DNA of 12,627 bases from an uncultured Selenomonas sp. Its GTDB lineage: Bacteria > Bacillota > Negativicutes > Selenomonadales > Selenomonadaceae. The stretch spans positions 1 to 12,627 of the forward strand of contig CALIBA010000024.1 of the NCBI GenBank assembly GCA_938045435.1. Direction: 5' to 3'. Below, piece by piece: positions 7,278 through 12,627 of this stretch. The translations under genes were made by a program, and so were the position numbers. Positions within the stretch are counted from its first letter, which is position 1. Every line of letters begins with the position of its first letter. Under the pieces are notes generated by a model. The model saw only the letters and a program-made list of their open reading frames with translations, searched no databases and was not told where the DNA came from.

Positions 7278-7373
7278 TCTGTACTTTATTGAATTTTTGT
7301 AAATATACGATTTCCGCATCCTCCTTAGAGCGTTTTTTCACCATCCCATCCGCAGCATTTCACATGCACTACA

Positions 7374-7416
7374 AAAGCATCAAAACTGTCGATGTGCCGG
7401 CAGTTTTGATGCTTTC
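7374..7416 (-). terminator. Long hairpin after the GntR-type repressor gene
   Basis: AAAGCATCAAAACTG pairs perfectly over 15 bp with CAGTTTTGATGCTTT around a 12-base loop. On the minus strand the 3' arm ends in GCTTTTGT, a weak U-tract. It lies just after the repressor stop at 7434 and before the PTS promoter, so the most likely role is to insulate the two units. Its symmetry would also allow action on the opposite strand. The rest of the 7186-7433 gap holds the PTS promoter and no convincing gene. Confidence 0.6.
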
Positions 7417-7433
7417 AACTATTTATCAATATA

Positions 7434-8180
7434 TTACTTACCAGTGGTTATATCCCCCTTCGTCGAACGCACGCGAAAACGGCTCTTAAACGCATCCGCC
7501 TTCGATGTTGCATACTGGATGATCTGCCCCTCTTGATCCGTCGTCAAAATGCGCGTTACAAAGATCGGCGCGCCCTCTGCCACCTCGAGATAGAGCGCGG
7601 TCTCCGGACTTGCAGGAATAACCTCGATGGTCTTATCCTCTGCATAGGGGTGCACATCATGTGCTGCAAGCGTACGCAAAAGCCCATCTTTCGTAAAGTC
7701 CGTATGCACGAGCGCCGGGCACAGTGCAAGCGGAACATAGTCATCCGTAACGGCATAGATCCGCTCATCAACATAACGTAAACGCTTCAAATGAAAGACG
7801 AGCGTCCCGCTCTCAATGCAGAGCATCGCAGCGAGATTGCCGCGGGCGGGTTCCACCAGCTGCTGAAGCACCATGCTGCGCGTGACGCGCCCCTCAGCAG
7901 AAAACATCTGTGCAAGCCCAAATCCACGCTGGGCGGCCTCAGCGTAATCGACGGGAATCTTCTCCCCTGTATAGAACGAACCACGTCCCTGTATGCGGAC
8001 AATTTTATTCTCTGCTTCTAGGAGTTCGAGCGCCTTGCGCACCGTAGGGCGACTCACGCCAAACGCAACACTCAGCTCGCGTTCTCCGGGAATCGGAGAA
8101 AAATATGCAAGGTCAGCGAATTTCCGCTCCATTGCCTCGCGGATCTTTTCATGAAGCCGCCGCAGTTTTCGGACAGACAA
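7434..8180 (-). CDS. GntR-family (HutC/UTRA) transcriptional repressor
   Basis: From the preferred start this is a 248-residue protein with an N-terminal winged helix (about 5-72). PGERELSVAFGVSRPTVRKA (31-50) is the recognition region and IVRIQGRGSFYTG the wing. A UTRA ligand domain follows (about 95-235), with HLKRLRYVDERIYAVTDDYV (130-149) and IFVTRILTTDQEGQIIQYAT (206-225). Family members usually sense a phosphorylated sugar or related metabolite. I choose the TTG at 8180 because GGGAGGGG lies six to seven bases before it. The more upstream TTG at 8219 has no ribosome site and lies inside the predicted promoter. The gene diverges from the isomerase/YjbQ operon, whose promoter carries two matching palindromes. 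It probably represses that operon and perhaps its own gene. Confidence 0.93.
   Translation of the reverse strand: MSVRKLRRLHEKIREAMERKFADLAYFSPIPGERELSVAFGVSRPTVRKALELLEAENKIVRIQGRGSFYTGEKIPVDYAEAAQRGFGLAQMFSAEGRVTRSMVLQQLVEPARGNLAAMLCIESGTLVFHLKRLRYVDERIYAVTDDYVPLALCPALVHTDFTKDGLLRTLAAHDVHPYAEDKTIEVIPASPETALYLEVAEGAPIFVTRILTTDQEGQIIQYATSKADAFKSRFRVRSTKGDITTGK
7437..7450. promoter_or_regulatory. Third copy of the putative GntR operator box
   Basis: TTACCAGTGGTTA (7438-7450) differs by one base from the palindrome TTACCwGTGGTAA found twice in the divergent promoter at 8273-8306. It overlaps the last codons and lies next to the stop of the repressor gene, upstream of the PTS operon. No promoter is obvious at this exact site. 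It could mediate looping, a roadblock, or be a chance match. Confidence 0.45.
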
Positions 8181-8220
8181 ATGTGTCCCCTCCCTTTGCT
8201 GCTCATATTTTTGTGTCAAT

Positions 8221-8250
8221 AGTATGTGCCCGGAGGCGCCCTTTTGTCAA
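8221..8250 (-). promoter_or_regulatory. Candidate promoter of the GntR-type repressor gene
   Basis: On the minus strand a perfect TTGACA (8245-8250) is followed after 18 bases by CATACT (8221-8226). The predicted start of transcription (about 8214) lies downstream of the TTG at 8219, which supports the internal TTG at 8180 as the real start codon. Confidence 0.55.
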
Positions 8251-8259
8251 TAACATCTC

Positions 8260-8288
8260 TTGCAAAACATATTTACCTGTGGTAATAT
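8260..8288 (+). promoter_or_regulatory. Promoter of the TIM-like/yjbQ operon
   Basis: TTGCAA (8260-8265) and TAATAT (8283-8288) are 17 bases apart. Transcription would start near 8295, about 40 bases before the ATG at 8335. One operator box lies between the -35 and -10 elements and another covers the probable start point, a classic repression layout. Confidence 0.7.
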
Positions 8289-8306
8289 ATCATTATCCAG
8301 TGGTAA
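8273..8306. promoter_or_regulatory. Tandem operator boxes, probably for the divergent GntR repressor
   Basis: Box 1 is the perfect palindrome TTACC-TGT-GGTAA (8273-8285). Box 2 is TTATCCAGTGGTAA (8293-8306), with an identical right half. The centres (8279 and 8300) are 21 bp apart, two turns of DNA, so two dimers could bind the same face. Box 1 sits in the promoter spacer and overlaps the first bases of the -10 element; box 2 covers the start region. Binding by the neighbouring GntR protein is inferred from position. Confidence 0.7.
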
Positions 8307-8334
8307 GTTTTAACAAAAAAGGAGGCACTCTTTT

Positions 8335-9039
8335 ATGCGCAGCACAGTACCATTTCTCGTCGTCAACCCCAAATCCTACCTCTATGGAGAAGCTGCGCTT
8401 GCACTTGCACGGGCAGCTGACGCCGCAGCGAAAAAGACCGGGCTTAGGATTTACTTTACCTGTCCCTTTTCTGATATTCGCTACATCCATGCGCACACAG
8501 ATGCCATCATTCTCACAGCACAGGCGATGGAGAGCCTAAGACCGGGGCGCGGCATGGGACACCTCCTTCCAGAGGCGCTGCATGAGGCAGGTGCACGTGC
8601 AACCTTCCTCAACCATGCCGAGCACCCAATGACGCTTGCAGAACTGGCCAAAACCATCCCGCGTGCACGCGAGGTCGGTATGGAAACGATTGTCTGCGCA
8701 GATTCTCTCGCCGAAGGCATCGCTGTCGCAGCGCTCCATCCCGACATTCTCCTATGCGAGCCGACCGACCTCATTGGAACGGGAAAAACAGCAGATGATA
8801 ACTATACGACTTCGATTGTTGCGAAAATTCGCAGCATCGATCCATCCATTGGCATCATGATCGCATCAGGCATCACAACAGCAGACGATGTCTATCGTGT
8901 TGTGCAGCTCGGTGCAGACGGCAGCGGCGCCACGAGCGGCATCCTAAACGCCCCCGATCCCGGAAAACGCATCATGGAGATGGCTGAGGCCATTATCCGC
9001 GCCGCATCTAAACGCAATCCAACGGATAACGCCGCTTGA
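8335..9039 (+). CDS. Archaeal-type triosephosphate isomerase-like protein
   Basis: The 234-residue protein is a TIM barrel of the triosephosphate isomerase family, nearer the short archaeal type (about 225 residues) than the usual 250-residue bacterial TpiA. All catalytic groups are in place: N11 and K13 (VVNPKSY), H94 (FLNHAEHPM, from the NHSE motif) and E142 in CEPTDLIGTG. The last resembles the archaeal EPPELIGTG. The phosphate-binding loops ASGITTADDV (177-186) and GADGSGATSG (193-202) are present. It should therefore interconvert an aldose and ketose phosphate. The operon setting with a GntR repressor argues for a dedicated substrate, such as a triose or tetrulose phosphate, not housekeeping glycolysis; that is inference. 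AGGAGG lies nine bases before the ATG. The yjbQ-like gene follows after 44 bases in the same direction. Confidence 0.9.
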   Translation: MRSTVPFLVVNPKSYLYGEAALALARAADAAAKKTGLRIYFTCPFSDIRYIHAHTDAIILTAQAMESLRPGRGMGHLLPEALHEAGARATFLNHAEHPMTLAELAKTIPRAREVGMETIVCADSLAEGIAVAALHPDILLCEPTDLIGTGKTADDNYTTSIVAKIRSIDPSIGIMIASGITTADDVYRVVQLGADGSGATSGILNAPDPGKRIMEMAEAIIRAASKRNPTDNAA

Positions 9040-9083
9040 TTTCCTCTTTGGGATAAAGAAGCATCACCAAGGAGGAATCTTGA

Positions 9084-9605
9084 ATGAGCGTTTTTAAAAA
9101 ACACCTTACCCTCACGTCCCATGGCAAAACACCAACCTTTATCAATATTACACCAGAACTGCGTGCTGCCATCACAGAGAGCGGTATCCAAGAAGGTATC
9201 GCAGCCGTTATTTCCCCGCATACAACCTGCGCCGTGTTCTTCGAGGAATTCGTACACGATGTGGACGAACATGGCACAGAGTTTTTACAGAACGATCTGA
9301 ACGCTGCCCTTGAAAAAATCATCCCGAATCAAACTGGGTGGGGCCAGTACCAGTACCCGGGAGAAGAACATTACAGAGCAGTGGAGCGTTGGCCCGATGC
9401 CGAACGCTATCTGCCAGGCGGTGACCGCACCGCGCTCTGGAACTGTGACGCACATCTTAAAGCGACCCTCATCGGTTCCTCAGAAACCTTTGAAGTCACA
9501 GACGGAAAACTCGGTGTTGGCACGACGGGTTACTGTTACTTTGTTGACTTCGACCGCACACGCGCACGAACGCGAACATGTATGATTGTCGTAATGGGTG
9601 AATAA
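9084..9605 (+). CDS. YjbQ/UPF0047 family protein, long divergent form
   Basis: The 173-residue protein belongs to the UPF0047 family (PF01894). Family proteins have weak thiamine-phosphate synthase activity in vitro, but their physiological role is unsettled. Recognisable marks are SPHTTCAVFFEEFVHDVDEH (44-63), NDLNAALEKIIP (70-81), WNCDAHLKATLIGSSETFEV (119-138) and DGKLGVGTTGYCYFVDFD (140-157). It is about 35 residues longer than the usual 130-140, mainly through a central segment (about 82-118) containing WGQYQYPGEEHYRAVERWPD. The common GTWQ turn is GTTGY here. Conserved His47, Cys49 and His124 could bind metal or substrate. AAGGAGG lies before the ATG. It is the second gene of the GntR-controlled operon, so it probably acts on the same phosphorylated metabolite as the TIM-like enzyme. 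The tpi-like partner makes a pure thiamine role less likely. Confidence 0.88.
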   Translation: MSVFKKHLTLTSHGKTPTFINITPELRAAITESGIQEGIAAVISPHTTCAVFFEEFVHDVDEHGTEFLQNDLNAALEKIIPNQTGWGQYQYPGEEHYRAVERWPDAERYLPGGDRTALWNCDAHLKATLIGSSETFEVTDGKLGVGTTGYCYFVDFDRTRARTRTCMIVVMGE

Positions 9606-9617
9606 GAAAACATGCAT

Positions 9618-9672
9618 AAATCCCTCACAGCCATTTTGGAAAATCCAAAGGCTGTGAGGGATTTATCACTTT
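9618..9672 (+). terminator. Terminator of the TIM-like/yjbQ operon
   Basis: AAATCCCTCACAGCC (9618-9632) pairs perfectly over 15 bp with GGCTGTGAGGGATTT (9650-9664). The stem carries an inner TTTGGA/TCCAAA arm, giving one long, nearly uninterrupted hairpin. ATCACTTTTT follows. It begins 12 bases after the yjbQ stop. Confidence 0.8.
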
Positions 9673-9677
9673 TTGTC

Positions 9678-9743
9678 ATCCACCCGCATAGCGGGTGGAT
9701 TATTGTTTCGTTCGCTGCGCTCTCTCAACTGGGTCACGACCCA
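9678..9743. repeat. Two further palindromes in the convergent junction
   Basis: ATCCACCCGC-ATA-GCGGGTGGAT (9678-9700) is a perfect 10-bp hairpin followed on the plus strand by TATTGTTT. TGGGTC-AC-GACCCA (9730-9743) is a 6-bp hairpin followed by TATTTATT. Between them lies a TTCG/CGAA-rich stretch (TTTCGTTCGCTGCGCTCTCT). They may be extra terminators for the converging operons, or part of a dispersed palindromic repeat. Confidence 0.6.
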
Positions 9744-9746
9744 TAT

Positions 9747-10754
9747 TTATTCGTCGGGGTACATCCCCCGCCGAATTGCACGAATGCCATCGAGGGTCTT
9801 AAAGGCAGGCGTATAGACATACTCCACAGGAATAAAGTGGACGCGCCCATTTTGAACCGCACGCATCGAGTTAAAGCGCACTCCCTCAAAAAAATGCTCG
9901 GAAAAATGTTTCCCATATTCATCATTGTATGCAGCGAAAATCACATCCGGGTCGCAGGAGACCAGTTCCTCCTCACCAATATATTTTCCTGTCAGTGGAA
10001 TATGTCCACCGAGACGGCGCACCATATCCCCAACCACCCAGCCCTCGTCATAGTTTAGTATATCGCCCCCATCTACCTCAACGACAAGCACCGACTGTGA
10101 CGCTCTGCCCCCCACTGCCTCCTCATCCATTCGCAGCGATGCACGTATATCATCCAGCAGCGCATCTGTCTGCTCCTGCCGATCGAAGATACGCCCCATG
10201 TCATCGATAAATTTACATTCATCCTCAACCGTTGCACGCTGCAAAACATGATTCGCTGTTGCAATCACATAGGTGTTAACCCCGCGCTCCTGCCACCATG
10301 AGGTACTGCCATACCAACGGGGCGCGAAGGATGCCTTCCATGCAAGTATAAAATCCGGCTGCAAGGCGACCGCCTGCTCGCGTCCAATCGTATTTTGAAT
10401 CACAGGTTCTACTTTGGCAAACTCCTGTGGATATGTCTGTTTGAGGCGTGCATAGGAAACGCCTGACGTGTTCAATGCCGCCCCGACGATCTTATCTCCC
10501 TGACCGAGGATCAGCAACGTCTCCAGCGCATTCACCTCATCCACAACAATGCGCATGGGTGCATGGGCAAACGTGATATGCATCGGTGCCCCGCTCGAAT
10601 CATAGGTATCAATCTCTACGGGATAATGTGAGGACGCCCCTGCGGTATGCTTCTCCGCGCACTCATATATCTTCTCCTCACTGCTCGGGGATAAAAACAG
10701 CGCCAATATCGCGGCCATCAGTAAAAAGAACAGCGCCTTCTTCATATTCTTCAT
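9747..10754 (-). CDS. Periplasmic substrate-binding protein, siderophore/heme/cobalamin type (PF01497)
   Basis: The 335-residue protein has an N-terminal export signal (KNMKK then a hydrophobic run to about residue 22) and a TroA/FepB/BtuF-like fold. MRIVVDEVNALETLLILGQG (67-86) opens the first lobe. EQAVALQPDFILAW is the usual lobe-1 motif of the family. A long connecting helix (about 180-210) leads to the second lobe with DMVRRLGG and the typical SCDPDVIFAAY segment. It delivers a chelated metal or cofactor to an inner-membrane ABC permease, which is not in the window. No Cys follows the signal sequence in a lipobox, so it is probably soluble in the periplasm, consistent with a diderm cell. 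GAGGCGGTG precedes the ATG. It lies 67 bases after the TonB-dependent receptor gene, probably in one transcript. The ligand is not determinable. Confidence 0.9.
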   Translation of the reverse strand: MKNMKKALFFLLMAAILALFLSPSSEEKIYECAEKHTAGASSHYPVEIDTYDSSGAPMHITFAHAPMRIVVDEVNALETLLILGQGDKIVGAALNTSGVSYARLKQTYPQEFAKVEPVIQNTIGREQAVALQPDFILAWKASFAPRWYGSTSWWQERGVNTYVIATANHVLQRATVEDECKFIDDMGRIFDRQEQTDALLDDIRASLRMDEEAVGGRASQSVLVVEVDGGDILNYDEGWVVGDMVRRLGGHIPLTGKYIGEEELVSCDPDVIFAAYNDEYGKHFSEHFFEGVRFNSMRAVQNGRVHFIPVEYVYTPAFKTLDGIRAIRRGMYPDE

Positions 10755-10821
10755 AGAATCACCGCCTCAAAAAGAATAGCAGGCAGCCAAGGCAGCTGAC
10801 CCGTCATTCCAGTAAGAGGCA

Positions 10822-12627
10822 TCAGAATTTATACTTTACACCAAACATGAATGCGCGTCCGAGTTCCGGATAGGCAGCACGCCCATAGTACTCAGAATAT
10901 ACAGTCTCATATGCCGTATTTGTCAGGTTCTCAACCGATGTGTATACTGTCATATCTTCACGCAGTTTATAATTGATATTAAAGTCTAGGATCAGTTTGC
11001 GAGAATCTGTAAACGCCATTGTATTCATTCCTGTATACCATGTTCCCATCATGGACATGTTCAAACGCCTATTATCATAGGCAAGATCAACCTTATATAC
11101 ATTTGTGGGACGCATCTCATTGATAATCGAGTTGATATTTCCGTCCGCCCAGCTCAAATCCGGATCAAAGATTATCCCGTCCTTTGCCGAATAACGGTCA
11201 TATGCATGAAAGTAATCCGCACTCAGCATTAAATGTTTGTTGAACCGATGCTGCAATGTAATATTAAAGGATTTCTTCACTTCTCTCGCATTGACCGCAC
11301 GATAAAAGGAACGATTTGGATAATTAGGGTCAAGAACATTATAACCGACAACAGCGTTGCTCATCCATGTATAGTCATAGTGTATGGCTGCAGAGGTCTT
11401 TCGGGAAAACGAGTGACGCACCCCCATGGTCCACACATCACCACGTTCATCTTTTAATTTGGCAAGCATAGATCTCCCGGTTGGATCTTCATAGCTTGAT
11501 GTATAATCCTTGGGGCGCAAGGGGCGATGGACACGGGTATAACCGAAATAGGCACTTGTTCCCTGCCCAAACGCATATTGCATGTTGATCGATGGGGTGA
11601 ATGCGCCGCGCGTCCGCCCGTTCGATGTGCGTTCCCCATCCCCATCCACCTCGCTCGCCTCTGTATAACGGGCATAGCGGAGCGACGGCGTGATCTCAAA
11701 TTTATCCGAGACAAAAATCTTATCCTGCAAATAGCCAATGATGGACGAGCGTTCCATCGATGACGTCTTTCCCTCATCAAGATCATAGTTATCAAACTTT
11801 GAACGGTCATATGTCCATGTGGATAATACATTATGCTTCCCATATGCCTTGCCAAGCTGAAGCTGGATGCCGTAGTTCTCCATACGGTAGAACCAGCCTT
11901 TATAAGAGCGCCCCACATAGTGATTATTTACCCACTCATTCCATGCAGGTGTATCCGGCACGAGATTGGGATCACGCGGGTCGCCCATACCAAACGATCC
12001 CCAATATCGTTCATGCTGATTATAGATACGAATAAAGCTCTCCATTCCATTGTCACGATGGAATGTATATGTTAGATCATTGTTATTTTTGTTATAGGCA
12101 TTATATGCCCCTGTCGCCGCCCACAAATAACGCAGATTCCGAAATCCAGGGTTGTCCGCCTCTCCTCTTTTCCGATGAACACGCCAATCTGTGATAATTC
12201 GGTGCCAGTCCGTTGGATTAAAATATCTGCGCTCCGGTGCTGTTAATGGATAGTCGTCATCTCCCTGCATATGATTGTGTGCAAAATGAAGGGCATGCGT
12301 TTTATCAAAATCATAGTCAATGCGAATATTCGCCGCGTCATCCTGATAGCCTGTATTGAGCCAACGATATGTATTCCCACTGAGCCCATCCTTATATTTT
12401 CCGTCACCACTCATTTCACGGCTGAGTGAAATAAAATATTTTAGCCGCTCATGGTCAAGATTTCCAGCATAACTTAATTTATAATTATGCCGTTTCCATA
12501 CCCCCGTAGAAATATCAAGTGTTCCCTCTGGTTTCTTTCCGCCCTTGCGCGTAATGATATTGATGACGCCGCCCGTCGCATCCGCAATCTCTGTAGTTTT
12601 ATTAGTAGCTTTAGATTCTTCTATACC
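10822..12627 (-). CDS. TonB-dependent outer-membrane receptor, N-terminus outside the window
   Basis: The frame is open to the right edge: 601 residues are visible, lacking the signal peptide, TonB box and most of the plug. The first visible residues end the plug domain with the classic DATGGVINIITRKGG (about 17-31 of the visible part). A beta-barrel follows, full of alternating aromatic strands such as MQYAFGQGTSAYFGYTRVHR and the late MTVYTSVENLTNTAYETVYS. The protein ends in FMFGVKYKF, a C-terminal Phe signal for outer-membrane insertion. Full length would be about 700-750 residues, nearer siderophore or heme receptors than BtuB. An internal Met at 12414 is not the start. Together with the downstream binding protein it indicates uptake of an iron chelate, heme or corrinoid. 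Confidence 0.93.
   Translation of the reverse strand, partial: GIEESKATNKTTEIADATGGVINIITRKGGKKPEGTLDISTGVWKRHNYKLSYAGNLDHERLKYFISLSREMSGDGKYKDGLSGNTYRWLNTGYQDDAANIRIDYDFDKTHALHFAHNHMQGDDDYPLTAPERRYFNPTDWHRIITDWRVHRKRGEADNPGFRNLRYLWAATGAYNAYNKNNNDLTYTFHRDNGMESFIRIYNQHERYWGSFGMGDPRDPNLVPDTPAWNEWVNNHYVGRSYKGWFYRMENYGIQLQLGKAYGKHNVLSTWTYDRSKFDNYDLDEGKTSSMERSSIIGYLQDKIFVSDKFEITPSLRYARYTEASEVDGDGERTSNGRTRGAFTPSINMQYAFGQGTSAYFGYTRVHRPLRPKDYTSSYEDPTGRSMLAKLKDERGDVWTMGVRHSFSRKTSAAIHYDYTWMSNAVVGYNVLDPNYPNRSFYRAVNAREVKKSFNITLQHRFNKHLMLSADYFHAYDRYSAKDGIIFDPDLSWADGNINSIINEMRPTNVYKVDLAYDNRRLNMSMMGTWYTGMNTMAFTDSRKLILDFNINYKLREDMTVYTSVENLTNTAYETVYSEYYGRAAYPELGRAFMFGVKYKF

Noticed and set aside
7258..7344. 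A 28-codon minus-strand frame (MVKKRSKEDAEIVYLQKFNK...) in the gap before gutM
   Set aside because: There is no proper ribosome site, it overlaps the best PTS promoter, and such a short frame is expected by chance.
7321..7350. A catabolite-response-element-like stretch (AAAAAACGCTCTAA) upstream of the PTS promoter
   Set aside because: It matches the CcpA site at only about 10 of 14 positions and misses conserved end bases, so it is not reported as a site.
8181..8219. Upstream TTG start (8219) for the GntR-type regulator
   Set aside because: It has no ribosome site and lies upstream of the predicted transcription start, whereas the TTG at 8180 has GGGAGGGG at good spacing.
1..12627. CRISPR arrays, tRNA/rRNA genes, insertion sequences
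   Set aside because: I saw no regularly spaced direct repeats, no cloverleaf or rRNA signature and no transposase reading frame.

Overview
The window looks like a chromosomal piece of an anaerobic diderm Firmicute of the Negativicutes (a Selenomonas, Centipeda or Mitsuokella type). The evidence is a TonB-dependent outer-membrane receptor, strong AGGAGG ribosome binding sites, medium GC content with AT-rich intergenic gaps, a superoxide reductase typical of anaerobes, and Firmicute-style sugar PTS genes and SorC/GntR regulators. The genus is inferred from gene content, not from a marker gene.

Left part (1-3604), minus strand. The 5' end of a YkvA/DUF1232-like gene runs off the left edge. Next comes a superoxide reductase whose second rubredoxin-type cysteine pair remains but whose first pair is gone. 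A translationally coupled pair follows: a family 2 polyprenyl-phosphate glycosyltransferase and an ArnT/PMT-like membrane glycosyltransferase. They plausibly make and use a lipid-linked sugar for envelope decoration. Intrinsic terminators follow the superoxide reductase and the family 2 glycosyltransferase.

Centre (3724-7277), minus strand. A glucitol/sorbitol-type PTS operon runs gutM - srlE (EIIB/C) - srlA (EIIC) - srlB (EIIA) - SorC-family regulator, behind a good promoter (TTGTAA-17-TATAAT). No sugar-phosphate dehydrogenase (srlD) is present in the window, so the substrate is not settled.

Right centre (7434-9605). A GntR/UTRA repressor gene (minus strand, probable TTG start) diverges from a two-gene plus-strand operon. 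That operon encodes an archaeal-type triosephosphate-isomerase-like enzyme and a long, divergent YjbQ (UPF0047) protein. Two near-palindromic boxes (consensus TTACCwGTGGTAA) sit exactly over the plus-strand promoter, with centres 21 bp apart. A third box lies at the 3' end of the repressor gene, upstream of the PTS operon. This repressor, isomerase and YjbQ unit, possibly tied to the PTS, is the most interesting part of the window: a compact, apparently dedicated sugar-phosphate module of unknown substrate.

Right end (9747-12627), minus strand. A TonB-dependent receptor, cut by the right edge, is followed by a periplasmic substrate-binding protein of the siderophore/heme/cobalamin class. The two form the start of an iron- or cofactor-uptake operon. 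The convergent junction at 9606-9746 is packed with three palindromes.

No gene-free stretch exceeds 300 bases. No tRNA, rRNA, CRISPR array or insertion sequence was seen.
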